From: Chryseobacterium artocarpi
GTDB lineage: Bacteria; Bacteroidota; Bacteroidia; Flavobacteriales; Weeksellaceae
Reading direction: 5' to 3'
Assembly (NCBI RefSeq): GCF_001684975.1
Contig: NZ_MAYH01000012.1
Coordinates: 310,001-374,000 of the forward strand
DNA length: 64,000 bases
This document shows positions 8,363-18,165 of this stretch, in pieces. The position numbers and the translations under genes are program-made. Within the stretch, counting starts at the first letter, position 1. Each line of letters starts with the position of its first letter. The notes beneath the pieces were generated by a model, which saw only the letters and a program-made list of their open reading frames with translations, was not told the origin of the DNA and did no database searches.

Positions 8363-10729
8363 ATGTTGAACTATAGATTAAAAAACTACTCTTTTCTTTT
8401 AACGTTTTTATTAGCTTCTGTTTCTGTATTTTCACAGCAAAAATCTGATCGTAATAATCGTAATGCGGTAGATGCAAGACCTTCAAGAGCAAGCCTCAGA
8501 GCAGGTGCATTTATAGATGTGAATGTACCGTCTTATACAGAATCCGGTTATACACCCGAACAACTTGTAAAAGATATTTTGATCAATGGGGGAACCTCCT
8601 GTACAGCTGCTAATGTATCAAACGTTACAGTAAGTCCTAATAATGCTGTATCTGATGAAAACAGATTTTGGGGGTATTTTCATAAAGGAACGGCAAATTT
8701 TCCCTTTAAAGACGGAATTGTACTGAGCACCGGTTTTGCAAAAGAAGCCGGAAACGAATTCATAAGTTTGCTAAGCCAAAATGTGAACACCGGAAGTGAT
8801 GCTGATCTTGTAGCAGCTACCAATCCTACGGTAACGTTAAAGAATGCTGTAGCACTTGAATTTGATTTTATTCCCAATTCTACTCAGGTAAAATTTAATT
8901 ATATATTCGCTTCAGAAGAATATACATCAGACTTTCCATGTTCTGATTATTCAGATGCTTTTGCGTTATTGCTGAAGAAAGTAGGAGATCCTACTTATGT
9001 TAATCTTGCAGTATTACCAGGAACAGCAGGTCCGGTAAGTGCTACCAATATTGTACCTGCAGGGAATGGTTTCAGCTGTGGTCCCATCAATGAAGCGTAC
9101 TTTGGTGGAATGAATAAACCTCACGTAGGCATTAATTTTTATGGAAGAACTATTCCATTGACGGCAACTGCTGATGTAATTCCCGGACAGACTTATCACT
9201 TTAAAATGGTTCTGGCAGATGCTCAGGATACAGGTCATGACTCTGCAGTTTTTCTGGAAGGAGGATCATTTGATATAGGAATTAAAATCGTGGATGAAGC
9301 AGGAGTAGGATTGCCGGGAAGTATCAATGTGTGTGACAATGCCCCTAAAGTATTAAAAGCTCAGGTGGCTACAATTCCTGGAATGACCTTTCAGTGGTAT
9401 AAAGATGGAGTTCTAATTCCTGGGGCAACCAGTGCTACTTATATTGCAACTGCTCCAGGCGTGTACACGGTAAAAGTAATGATTCCAGGGAATCAATGCC
9501 CGGGAGAAGCTACAATTAAAATTATTGGAGGAACGAGCCCTACAGTTCAGCCAGCAACATTAAAGCTGTGTACAACTCCTACAGTTACTACATTTAATTT
9601 AGAAGATGCAAAACCTTTGATTAGTACAACTCCGGGAGCTGTATTCCGTTTTTATGCAAATCTGGCGGATGCACAGGCTCAAAATAATAGTTACATTACC
9701 ACCCTTACGAATTATAATGGAACGGACGGTCAGGTACTGCATGTTCTGGTTTCTAATGGTTCATTTTGTAGTAGAATAACCACTTTGACCTTAAGAAAAG
9801 AAGCAACTCCGGTAGTAACACTTACGGCGCCAAGGTTGAAAATCTGTGAAGGAGAAACATTACTGTTAACGGCATCAGGTGGCGTTACTTACGAATGGAG
9901 CGATTCATCCACTACTGCTGGAATAAGAACAGTGAGCCCTACTCAAACGACTACTTATACTGTGTATGCCATCGGAGCACAAGGGTGTAAATCATTAGTT
10001 CCGGCAACAATTAAAGTGGAAGTGGTTCCGGCTATTGTTTCTACATTGAAAGGAGGTCATATCTGTCAGGGAGATAAAATTCTTCTTAATGCAGGTTCGG
10101 GACCTGGATATACTTACCAGTGGAGTTCAGGAGAGACCACCCAGTCTATTACAGTTGATACTCCGGGAGAATACAGCGTGACAATCAGTAATGGAGTCTG
10201 TTCAAAAGAATTTAAAACACAGGTGATTAAAGCTGTTGTTCCTGAAGTAATCAATGTAGATTATAATGATAGAGGAACAATGATTCTTACAGCAAGTAAT
10301 CCTAGTAACGGAGTATTGGAATATTCCATAGATAACGGAGTTACCTGGCAGGCTTCCAATGTATTTACAGATGTTCCTAAAAATAAAGTAATATCAATAC
10401 GTGTAAGAGTTAAATATACCAGCTGTGAAGGTTTCCTTGAGTTCTTTACTTTTGTGATGAAAAATGTGATTACTCCGAATGGTGATAATATTAACGATAT
10501 TATTGATTTCAGAGGAATAAGCAGTTATAAAGATTTCAGCGGTAAGGTTTTCGATCGCTACGGAAAAGAAGTATTTAAAGCAGAGAAAATCAGACCATAT
10601 TGGGATGGTTATTTCCAGGGGAAAAGACTTCCTACGGCGTCTTATTGGTATCAGGTTACCTATGAAGATCCTGCAAGTAAGCTCCTTACTGTGAAAACAG
10701 GATGGATACTCCTTAAAAACATAGAGTAG
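8363..10729 (+). CDS. Choice-of-anchor L protein with type B T9SS sorting domain (paralog 1)
   Basis: This 788-residue secreted protein begins with a signal peptide (to about residue 25, VFSQQ). A choice-of-anchor-L domain follows (about 45-310), marked by RAGAFIDVN, FPFKDGIVLSTGFA, FNYIFASEEYTSDFPC and YHFKMVLADAQD. Next come Ig/PKD-like beta modules (for example MTFQWYKDGV, LTAPRLKICEGE and YTYQWSSGETT). The last 90 residues are the gliding-motility / type B sorting domain, VITPNGDNINDIIDF to GWILLKN. In the family this tail directs export through the T9SS, and many type B cargoes stay attached to the cell surface. The ligand is unknown; adhesion is an inference. It is the first of three tandem paralogs, with a terminator downstream. 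Confidence 0.9.
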   Translation: MLNYRLKNYSFLLTFLLASVSVFSQQKSDRNNRNAVDARPSRASLRAGAFIDVNVPSYTESGYTPEQLVKDILINGGTSCTAANVSNVTVSPNNAVSDENRFWGYFHKGTANFPFKDGIVLSTGFAKEAGNEFISLLSQNVNTGSDADLVAATNPTVTLKNAVALEFDFIPNSTQVKFNYIFASEEYTSDFPCSDYSDAFALLLKKVGDPTYVNLAVLPGTAGPVSATNIVPAGNGFSCGPINEAYFGGMNKPHVGINFYGRTIPLTATADVIPGQTYHFKMVLADAQDTGHDSAVFLEGGSFDIGIKIVDEAGVGLPGSINVCDNAPKVLKAQVATIPGMTFQWYKDGVLIPGATSATYIATAPGVYTVKVMIPGNQCPGEATIKIIGGTSPTVQPATLKLCTTPTVTTFNLEDAKPLISTTPGAVFRFYANLADAQAQNNSYITTLTNYNGTDGQVLHVLVSNGSFCSRITTLTLRKEATPVVTLTAPRLKICEGETLLLTASGGVTYEWSDSSTTAGIRTVSPTQTTTYTVYAIGAQGCKSLVPATIKVEVVPAIVSTLKGGHICQGDKILLNAGSGPGYTYQWSSGETTQSITVDTPGEYSVTISNGVCSKEFKTQVIKAVVPEVINVDYNDRGTMILTASNPSNGVLEYSIDNGVTWQASNVFTDVPKNKVISIRVRVKYTSCEGFLEFFTFVMKNVITPNGDNINDIIDFRGISSYKDFSGKVFDRYGKEVFKAEKIRPYWDGYFQGKRLPTASYWYQVTYEDPASKLLTVKTGWILLKNIE

Positions 10730-10744
10730 TTTTAAACTATGATC

Positions 10745-10776
10745 AAAAGACTGGCAGTTTTGTCAGTCTTTTTTTA
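10745..10776 (+). terminator. Terminator after paralog 1
   Basis: AAAAGACTG pairs with CAGTCTTTT around a short loop (GCAGTTTTGT) and runs into a T tract. Confidence 0.85.
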
Positions 10777-10850
10777 TTATTATCAAATAAATAAAATTGA
10801 TATTCTACCATAAATAAACTTGCATTAGTAATAATGTAAAATGTGATAAG

Positions 10851-10882
10851 TTGAATTTTAATTAAAAAAAATAGTACTTTTG
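10851..10882 (+). promoter_or_regulatory. Bacteroidota-type promoter of paralog 2
   Basis: TTG at 10851-10853, a 21-bp spacer and TACTTTTG at 10875-10882 match the Bacteroidota consensus. They lie 16 bp upstream of the ATG. Confidence 0.75.
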
Positions 10883-10898
10883 TTTAAAACAATATAAA

Positions 10899-13800
10899 AT
10901 GTTAAATAGGAGGACGAGAAATTTATTTTTAGCGTTATTTTTTGCTTTTATTGGAAACATTGTTTTTGCTCAAAACAGAGGGAGAACACAGGAGACCAGA
11001 AGACCTGGTGCAGCAGCATTGAGGGCAGGAGCTTTTATAGATGTAAATGCAGCAAGCTATCCTGAATCCGGTTATAGCATTACCCAGCTGGTGAAAGATG
11101 TTCTTATATCAGGAGGAACATGCGCCAGTGCTAATATAAGTAATGTATCAGTTTCTCCTAATTTATCAGCAAGCAATTCAAGCAGAAGTTGGGGTTTTTT
11201 TAGTAAAGGAAGCACAAACTTTCCCTTTAGCAGAGGAGTTATCCTTTCTACGGGATTTGCACATATGGCGGGAAATGTATATCATGCAGATTTAAATGAT
11301 GATATTGGGACTGGCGGAGATGATGATCTGGCAACGGCATTAGGGCTTTCAAATGCAGATATAAAAGATGCTACTTATATTGAATTTGACTTTGTAGCTG
11401 TTTCTACAGAAATTACATTCAAATATTTGTTTGCTTCAAAAGAATACCAACAAGGATTTCCTTGTACAATTACTGACGGTTTTGCTTTGCTATTGAAAAA
11501 GGTAGGTGATCCTACTTATACTAATATGGCGGTGCTTCCTGGATCTGCGGGTCCTGTGAGTGTAACGAATATTCACCCTGCAATTAATGTTCCTCCTCAT
11601 TGTGGGGCTGTAAATGAACAATACTTTGGAGGATATAATCCAAACAATATTGAAACAAACTTCAGTGGAAGAACAGTTCCTCTTGTCGCAAAAGCAACTG
11701 TAATTCCGGGACAGACGTATCATTTTAAAATGGTGCTTTCTGATTATCAGGATAAAAGTTTTGATTCAGCTGTCTTTTTAGAAGCGGGATCATTTGATAT
11801 TGGAGTAAAGATTTTAGGTGAAGGAGGTGTTCAGCTTCCCTCTTCTGTGAATATGTGTGATAATACTCCGCAGACCTTTACAGCTTCTGTTCAGGTTCCT
11901 AATGTAACCTATCAATGGTTTTTAAATAACAATCCTATAACAGATGCGAACCAGGCAAGTTATACCGCAACACAGCCGGGAGTTTACACTGTTAAAGTAT
12001 ATATTCAAGGGAGTTCCTGCCCGGGAGAAGCTACAATTACTGTAGTAGGAGGAACATCACCAACGGTTCAGAATTCAACATTGACAGCCTGTTATGCCGC
12101 TGGAAATGCTGTGTTTAATTTACCTTCAGCGCAATCTGCAATAAGTACAACGCCGGGCGCAGTTTTTTCATATTATACGACATTCGCTGATGCTAATGCT
12201 GGAAATGCAAGTACAATACCAAGCCCTGCAACATATTCAAGCCCAGGAGGACAAACCGTATACGTTAGAGTGAGAAATGGTTTCTGTTCGAAAGTCGCAG
12301 AGCTTCAGCTTATTAAAGCACCACAAATGACTGCTACTATTGCACCTCCAACAGTACTGACGTGTGCGAATTCTCAGATTACACTGGACGCATCCGCTTC
12401 AGTTTTCCCTACAGGATCTACATTTGCCTGGACTACTACAGGAGGTTTTATTGTTTCAGGAGGAAATACTCTAAACCCAGTTATTAATGCTCCGGGAACC
12501 TATACTTTAACAATCACAAAAGCTTATCAACCAGGTAATGTAAATTGTACGACAGTAGCAAATGTAGTAGTGACAGGAAACAGTGCACCTCCCGTAACAA
12601 ACCTTACAGCACCTAAGTTAAAGATCTGTAAAGGAGAATCTGTAGTATTAACAGCTTCAGGAGGAGCAACCTACAACTGGGGAAATGGGCTTACTGGAAA
12701 TGGAAATACTCAAACGGTATCACCTACAACTACTACGACCTATACGGTAACTGCGGTAGGTTCTAATGGATGTGCTTCTCAGAATCCAGGTACTTTGACT
12801 ATTGAAGTGTCAGAGCCATTTACACCACAAAATGCAACGCTGCATAAATGTTATCAGCCAGGGTTGACTTTTGACCTTACCGAAGCACAACCACAGATTA
12901 CAAATATTGCCGGAATTACTTTTACTTATTATGTAAATCAGGCAGATGCCAATGCTGCAAACGGAAACTTTATTACAACACCTACAACATATGCAGCTCC
13001 CGGAAACCAAACTATTTATGTATTGGTAAGCAATGGCGGATGTAGCTATGTGGTTTCTCTGCAATTGATAAAAGCTGCTGAAACGACTTTAATTATTAAT
13101 GCTCCGCAAACCGTTACCTGCACAACACCTCAGGTTACATTGGATGCGTCTACTTCTGTTATTCCTTCTGGATCTACTATTGCATGGACTACAACTGGAG
13201 GAACTATTGTTTCAGGAGGCACTACACTTACACCTATAGTAAGTGCTGGAGGAACTTATACTCTTACGGTTACTAATGTATCACAGCCAGGGAATTTAAA
13301 CTGTCCATATACTGCAACGGTAACTGTAACACAGGATACTGTAGCTCCAACATCAGGATTAACGTCATCCCAACCACGGATTTGTGTGGGTGAATCAGTA
13401 ACATTGACAGCTTCAGGAGGCGCTACTTATATCTGGGGCAACGGTCTTACAGGAAATGGAAATACTCAGGTAGTATCACCTAACAATACTACTGTTTATA
13501 CTGTAACAGCTGTAGGAGCCAACGGATGTGTATCTGCAACTCCTGCAACGGTAACAGTTCAGGTAGGACCACCTATTGCAGGGCTTACAGCATCTAAAAT
13601 GAAAATTTGTGAAGGAGAATCTGTAACATTGACAGCTTCAGGAGGGTTTACTTACAGTTGGGGTAATGGTCTTACAGGAAATGGAAATACTCAGGTTGTG
13701 ACTCCTTCAGTAACAACTACTTACTCAGTACATGCATTAGGAGGAAACGGATGTAGTTCTGTAAACCCTGCAACGGTAGAAATACAGGTAGTTCCTGCTA

Positions 13801-14492
13801 TTGTTTCTACATTACAGGATGTTTACGTTTGTGCCGGAGATAATGGAACTCTTGATGCAGGACCAGGGGTTAATTATACTTATCTATGGAATACAGGAGC
13901 AACAACTAGAACGATCACAACAAACCTTCCGGGAACTTATTCGGTAACGATAAGTAATGGAGTATGTTCAAAGGTTTTCACGGCACAGTTAATTAATCCT
14001 GACCTTCCTCAGATTACCAATGTTGTTTATGAAAAGAATGTTTTAACCCTTACAGCAAGTAATCCTAGCGGCGGAACTTTAGAATATTCAGCAGATGGGG
14101 GAGCAACATGGCAGTCATCAAATGTATTTTATAATATTTTAAATAATACAATGTACCATTTAATGGTTCGTGTGAAGGATGCAAAATGTGGTACATCTGT
14201 AGAGTATTATACCTTGATAATAAGCAATGCAATTACGCCTAATATGGATGGTGTAAATGATACTATTGATTTTACAGGAGTGAGTGGATATAAAGATTTT
14301 GCAGCTTCGATTTTTGACAGATATGGAGCTGAGGTCTTTAAAGCAACAAAGAATGAAGCTATATGGAGAGGATCACTGAAAGGGATAAACCTACCTACGG
14401 GTACTTATTGGTATAGAGTTCAGTGGGAAAATCCTGCAAGTAAAAAGCTTGAAGAACGCTCAGGATGGATTCTGTTGAAAAATAGAAATTAA
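10899..14492 (+). CDS. Choice-of-anchor L protein with type B T9SS sorting domain (paralog 2, expanded)
   Basis: This 1197-residue cargo protein has a signal peptide ending NIVFAQ and an anchor-L domain (about 45-310: RAGAFIDVNAASY, FPFSRGVILSTGFA, FLFAS-like FKYLFASKEYQQGFPC). A type B tail follows ITPNMDGVNDTIDF. It is about 409 residues longer than its two neighbours because the beta-module region is expanded. A long module (TACYAAGN..., about 12072-12590) plus an Ig-like module (LTAPKLKICKGE...) is followed by a second such pair from 12831 and then an extra Ig-like module from about 13570, giving the order A-B-A-B-B. It has its own promoter and terminator. Repeated beta modules suggest a surface stalk; this is inferred. 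Confidence 0.9.
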   Translation: MLNRRTRNLFLALFFAFIGNIVFAQNRGRTQETRRPGAAALRAGAFIDVNAASYPESGYSITQLVKDVLISGGTCASANISNVSVSPNLSASNSSRSWGFFSKGSTNFPFSRGVILSTGFAHMAGNVYHADLNDDIGTGGDDDLATALGLSNADIKDATYIEFDFVAVSTEITFKYLFASKEYQQGFPCTITDGFALLLKKVGDPTYTNMAVLPGSAGPVSVTNIHPAINVPPHCGAVNEQYFGGYNPNNIETNFSGRTVPLVAKATVIPGQTYHFKMVLSDYQDKSFDSAVFLEAGSFDIGVKILGEGGVQLPSSVNMCDNTPQTFTASVQVPNVTYQWFLNNNPITDANQASYTATQPGVYTVKVYIQGSSCPGEATITVVGGTSPTVQNSTLTACYAAGNAVFNLPSAQSAISTTPGAVFSYYTTFADANAGNASTIPSPATYSSPGGQTVYVRVRNGFCSKVAELQLIKAPQMTATIAPPTVLTCANSQITLDASASVFPTGSTFAWTTTGGFIVSGGNTLNPVINAPGTYTLTITKAYQPGNVNCTTVANVVVTGNSAPPVTNLTAPKLKICKGESVVLTASGGATYNWGNGLTGNGNTQTVSPTTTTTYTVTAVGSNGCASQNPGTLTIEVSEPFTPQNATLHKCYQPGLTFDLTEAQPQITNIAGITFTYYVNQADANAANGNFITTPTTYAAPGNQTIYVLVSNGGCSYVVSLQLIKAAETTLIINAPQTVTCTTPQVTLDASTSVIPSGSTIAWTTTGGTIVSGGTTLTPIVSAGGTYTLTVTNVSQPGNLNCPYTATVTVTQDTVAPTSGLTSSQPRICVGESVTLTASGGATYIWGNGLTGNGNTQVVSPNNTTVYTVTAVGANGCVSATPATVTVQVGPPIAGLTASKMKICEGESVTLTASGGFTYSWGNGLTGNGNTQVVTPSVTTTYSVHALGGNGCSSVNPATVEIQVVPAIVSTLQDVYVCAGDNGTLDAGPGVNYTYLWNTGATTRTITTNLPGTYSVTISNGVCSKVFTAQLINPDLPQITNVVYEKNVLTLTASNPSGGTLEYSADGGATWQSSNVFYNILNNTMYHLMVRVKDAKCGTSVEYYTLIISNAITPNMDGVNDTIDFTGVSGYKDFAASIFDRYGAEVFKATKNEAIWRGSLKGINLPTGTYWYRVQWENPASKKLEERSGWILLKNRN
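13392..13790 (+). repeat. 225-bp tandem duplication of an Ig-like module
   Basis: The last two B modules of paralog 2 are offset by exactly 225 bp (75 codons). A 28-bp stretch at 13443-13470 recurs unchanged at 13668-13695. A 29-bp stretch at 13392-13420 recurs at 13617-13645 with one change. Confidence 0.85.
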
Positions 14493-14515
14493 CCCGTAAT
14501 AAAATAATAACTAGT

Positions 14516-14550
14516 AAAGTCTTCCAAATCCGGAAGACTTTGTTTTTTAT
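14516..14550 (+). terminator. Terminator after paralog 2
   Basis: AAAGTCTTCC pairs with GGAAGACTTT around a 6-nt loop, followed by GTTTTTTAT. Confidence 0.9.
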
Positions 14551-14811
14551 GGCAATTACTATTTAGAATTAAAAATAATTTAGAATATAGTATTTAATAC
14601 GTTGTAATGGTTAAGGTAATTGGTTATTTTTTATAAAATATTAATTTTCAAAAGGATATAAATGGGAATGTTTAAATAGTCTGCTTTATATATGCAAATC
14701 TTGATAGTAGTTTAAAATCATATAATAAAGAAATTAGCTGTAAGCGGTGTATTTTTTTATATTTTTATGGTAAAAAACATAAATATGTATATGGTATATT
14801 CAAAAAAAAAT

Positions 14812-14819
14812 TAAATTTG
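14812..14819 (+). promoter_or_regulatory. Candidate -7 box for paralog 3
   Basis: TAAATTTG matches TAnnTTTG, 16 bp before the ATG. This is the same distance as the -7 boxes of paralogs 1 and 2. No clear TTG is present at -33. Confidence 0.5.
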
Positions 14820-14835
14820 TTGAAACAAAAATATT

Positions 14836-17202
14836 ATGAGAAGATATCTACCGCTTTGTTTACTTTTCCTGGTCGTCTCGACCTTTTTATTTGCACAAAC
14901 TCAAACACCGCCCCCCAGAAAAGGGATGAGAGAAACTCTTTCTGCAGAATCCAGAAGAGCAGGGGCTTTTATTGATGTGAATGCACCCACTTATACAGAA
15001 TCCGCTTTTGACATAGAAAAATTGGTGAAAGATGTTTTAATTTCATCAGGAACCAATACCTGTGTTACTCCGAATGTGACGAACGTAAAGATCACTCCAA
15101 ATCACGCGGTAGGAAATGCAAACAGATCATGGGGATATTTTCATAAAGGAACCACCAATTTCCCTTTTAAAGATGGAATCATACTTTCTACAGGATTTGC
15201 AAAAAATGCTGGAAATACAGGGATCGCAGCAACTCTTGAAGATATAAACGGAGGTGGTACAGATACTGACCTTGCACAGGCAATAGGGGTATCATCAAGT
15301 AATTTAAAAGATGCTGTACTTTTAGAATTTGATTTTGTTCCTACAACTTCGCAGATTAAGTTTAATTACTTATTAGCGTCTGAAGAATATACATCAACCT
15401 TTCCTTGTAATTTTGCAGATGCTTTCGTAATATTATTAAAACCTACAGCAGGAGGTCCTTATGTGAATATGGCTGTGCTTCCCGGAGGAGCAGGACCGGT
15501 AAGTATTACCAATATTCACCCGGCAATTCCTGGGGGATGTCCGGCAGTGAATGAAATGTATTTCGGTGGCTTCAATAACGCTAATATTGAAACCAACTTT
15601 AATGGAAGAACAATACCTCTTACTGCTGTAGCTAATGTAACGGCAGGACAGGAATATCACTTTAAAATGGTAGTGGCAGATTACACTGACTTTAGATATG
15701 ATACCGCTGTATTCCTTGAAGGAGGATCTTTCAATATCGGAGTAGAACTTTTAGACCCAAGTGGAGCTCAATTACCATCTGATATTAATGTGTGTGATAA
15801 CGCTCCTCAGGTAATCACAGCTTCTGTAAGTGATCCTAACTTATTATACAAATGGTATCATAACGGTGTAGTTGTACCCAACGCAAACACTAATACTATT
15901 ACAGCGACACAACCGGGAACTTATATGATTGAAGTAAGCTTACCAGGAAATCCTTGTCCCGGAACTGCCACTATAGAAATTCATGGTGGTACAACCCCAC
16001 AAGCAAATAATGCTACATTATTACTCTGTACTACTCCGGATATTACCACTTTTGATTTAAGTACCATCAAACCATCTATCAGTACAACACCTGGCGCAGT
16101 CTTCAAATTCTATGAAGATCAGGATGATGCTATTGCGCAGAATAATGATTATATTCAAAATATTCTTAATTATAATGGTAATGATGGACAGATCTTATAT
16201 GTAGTGGTTTCAAACGGTATCTTCTGTAGTAAAATTGTTGAACTGACATTGCTAAAAGAAGCAACACCTACCGCCAAAATAAAATCTTCCAGAATAAAAA
16301 TATGTCCGGGGGAATCTGTGACGTTATCTGCAGAAGGAGGAGATACTTATCAATGGGTAAACTTCCCGGGAACAGGCAATACACAAACAGTTACTTTGTA
16401 TCAGACTACCATATTTTCAGTGTATGCTGTGGGAGCAAAAGGGTGTAGATCTTTAAATCCTGCAACAATAAGAATTGAAGTTACTCCGGAAATTACCTCA
16501 CCTTTAGCAGATGTTGAAATGTGTCGTGATGATCGTGTTACCTTGGATGCCGGTGCAGGAACTAACTATAAATATTTATGGAGCACAGGTGCTAAAACAC
16601 AAAAGATCGATGTAGATCAGTGGGGAATTTATACTGTAGAAATAGACAACGGAATCTGTAAAAAAGTATTTTCGGCTAATGTGATGGGAGCTGCCAAACC
16701 TTATGTCACAGGGCTTAATTACGAAAGTATCAAAAAAACTCTGACGGTTACAGCAGAAAATCCACCAATGAACAACTTACCAAGCACTTTGGAGTATTCA
16801 ATGGATAACGGAATTACATGGCAGTCGTCAAACGTATTTACGAATCTTCTGGATAATACAAATTATACGATCATGGTAAGAAGAGTAGGAACTCATTGCG
16901 TTGGCACATTAGACTTCTTTACATTGCAGATCAATAATATTATCACACCTAATGAAGATGGAATTAATGATGTTCTGGATCTTACAGCCCTTACAGGATT
17001 TAAAAACTTTACAGGTTCTATTCACGATAGATACGGAGTGGAAATATTCAAATTCTCGAAAGAAACTCCAATCTGGAATGGAACAGTAGGTGGCAAGAGA
17101 CTGCCTTCAGCAACATACTGGTACAAGTTCAATTTTGAATATCCAAACTCAAAAGCTCAAATGGACTGGTCCGGATGGATTATGTTGAAAAACAGAGAAT
17201 AA
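14836..17202 (+). CDS. Choice-of-anchor L protein with type B T9SS sorting domain (paralog 3)
   Basis: This third tandem copy is 788 residues, the same length as paralog 1. The signal peptide ends STFLFAQ, the linker contains TPPPRK, and the anchor-L domain has RAGAFIDVNAPTY, FPFKDGIILSTGFA, FNYLLASEEYTSTFPC and YHFKMVVADYTD. A short A module and a single Ig-like module (IKSSRIKICPGE) precede the type B tail, NIITPNEDGINDVLDL to WIMLKN. Domain order equals paralog 1. Residue differences are spread over the whole length, so the copies are old rather than a recent amplification. A strong terminator follows. Confidence 0.9.
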   Translation: MRRYLPLCLLFLVVSTFLFAQTQTPPPRKGMRETLSAESRRAGAFIDVNAPTYTESAFDIEKLVKDVLISSGTNTCVTPNVTNVKITPNHAVGNANRSWGYFHKGTTNFPFKDGIILSTGFAKNAGNTGIAATLEDINGGGTDTDLAQAIGVSSSNLKDAVLLEFDFVPTTSQIKFNYLLASEEYTSTFPCNFADAFVILLKPTAGGPYVNMAVLPGGAGPVSITNIHPAIPGGCPAVNEMYFGGFNNANIETNFNGRTIPLTAVANVTAGQEYHFKMVVADYTDFRYDTAVFLEGGSFNIGVELLDPSGAQLPSDINVCDNAPQVITASVSDPNLLYKWYHNGVVVPNANTNTITATQPGTYMIEVSLPGNPCPGTATIEIHGGTTPQANNATLLLCTTPDITTFDLSTIKPSISTTPGAVFKFYEDQDDAIAQNNDYIQNILNYNGNDGQILYVVVSNGIFCSKIVELTLLKEATPTAKIKSSRIKICPGESVTLSAEGGDTYQWVNFPGTGNTQTVTLYQTTIFSVYAVGAKGCRSLNPATIRIEVTPEITSPLADVEMCRDDRVTLDAGAGTNYKYLWSTGAKTQKIDVDQWGIYTVEIDNGICKKVFSANVMGAAKPYVTGLNYESIKKTLTVTAENPPMNNLPSTLEYSMDNGITWQSSNVFTNLLDNTNYTIMVRRVGTHCVGTLDFFTLQINNIITPNEDGINDVLDLTALTGFKNFTGSIHDRYGVEIFKFSKETPIWNGTVGGKRLPSATYWYKFNFEYPNSKAQMDWSGWIMLKNRE

Positions 17203-17219
17203 AATTTTAAATACATATG

Positions 17220-17255
17220 AAAAGCCTTTCAATTTAATTGAAAGGCTTTTTCTTT
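17220..17255 (+). terminator. Terminator after paralog 3
   Basis: AAAAGCCTTTCAA pairs perfectly with TTGAAAGGCTTTT around a TTTAA loop, with a downstream T tract. Confidence 0.92.
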
Positions 17256-17260
17256 GCTCA

Positions 17261-17293
17261 AAAAAATAAAAGCTTCTTTATGAGAAGCTTTTA
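17261..17293 (-). terminator. Terminator of rsmA
   Basis: AATAAAAGCTTCT (17265-17277) pairs with AGAAGCTTTTATT; on the reverse strand the stem runs into a T tract. It stands back to back with the terminator of the convergent gene. Confidence 0.85.
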
Positions 17294-17303
17294 TTGGTAT
17301 ATT

Positions 17304-18074
17304 TTATTGATTTTCTTTCCAAAGATTTGCAAAAGAAATGAAATCCGAAACACTGAGTTCTTCTGCTCTTTTATCTAAAAATTCATGACCTTTCAAAGCT
17401 TCAGGAATATTTAAAGTTTTTAGAGCATTAGATAGTTTTTTTCTTCTCTGATTGAAACCAGTCTTTACAATCTGTTTAAAAAGTACCTCATTACCAGCTA
17501 AACCTTCCTTAGGATTTCTTATTAATCTGATAACACCGGATTTTACTTTTGGTGGCGGGTTAAAGACATTCTCATGAACAGTAAACATATAGGATACATC
17601 ATAGTATGCCTGTATAAGAACCGAAAGGATACCATAATCTTTAGTTCTAGGTACTGCTGCCGTTCTCTCAGCCACCTCTTTCTGGAACATTCCTACCATT
17701 TCAGGGATCAATTCATAGTGATCTACAATCTGAAATAATATCTGCGAAGAAATATTATATGGAAAATTACCGATAATGGCAATCTGCTCATCTTTAATAA
17801 AATTAAAGTCCTGTTTCAGGAAATCTCCTACAAAAGTATCTTCTGTAACCTTGGAATAATTGTTTTTCAGATATTCAATAGATTCCGTATCAATCTCTGC
17901 AAGATAGATTTTCTGGTCTTTTTCAAGAAGATATTTAGTAAGAACTCCCATTCCGGGACCTACCTCCATGATGTTTTTATAGTTCTCAAAACTAAGACCT
18001 TCTACGATTTTTCTTGCGATATTTTCATCTGTCAGGAAGTGCTGCCCAAGATGTTTTTTTGCTTTTACACTCAA
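17304..18074 (-). CDS. rsmA: 16S rRNA (adenine1518/1519-N6)-dimethyltransferase
   Basis: The product (KsgA) dimethylates two adjacent adenosines in the helix 45 loop of 16S rRNA using S-adenosylmethionine. The N-terminus KKHLGQHFLTDENIARKIV is diagnostic. It is followed by the SAM-binding EVGPGMGVLTKYLL, the acidic AEIDTESIEYL and the catalytic GNFPYNISSQILF. At 256 residues it has normal length. It is convergent with the third anchor-L gene and divergent from ftsX. Confidence 0.97.
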   Translation of the reverse strand: MSVKAKKHLGQHFLTDENIARKIVEGLSFENYKNIMEVGPGMGVLTKYLLEKDQKIYLAEIDTESIEYLKNNYSKVTEDTFVGDFLKQDFNFIKDEQIAIIGNFPYNISSQILFQIVDHYELIPEMVGMFQKEVAERTAAVPRTKDYGILSVLIQAYYDVSYMFTVHENVFNPPPKVKSGVIRLIRNPKEGLAGNEVLFKQIVKTGFNQRRKKLSNALKTLNIPEALKGHEFLDKRAEELSVSDFISFANLWKENQ

Positions 18075-18165
18075 AGTTTTTTATGATTTTATTAACAATG
18101 ATTTTCTTTTTTTCGTCCCAAATTTCGGAAGTTTTTTTCTATTTTAGCCAAAAATTTTAATATTA

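Larger units (their letters stand above)
14493..14835. other. 343-bp AT-rich intergenic region
   Basis: Apart from the terminator near its left end and a -7-like box near its right end, this gap is plain AT-rich sequence. I see no reading frame, RNA gene or repeat in it. Confidence 0.6.

Noticed and set aside
8363..17202. Reading the three tandem anchor-L genes as a recent amplification
   Set aside because: Differences are spread over the full length of all three, and module counts differ. Only the 225-bp B-module copy inside the middle gene looks recent.
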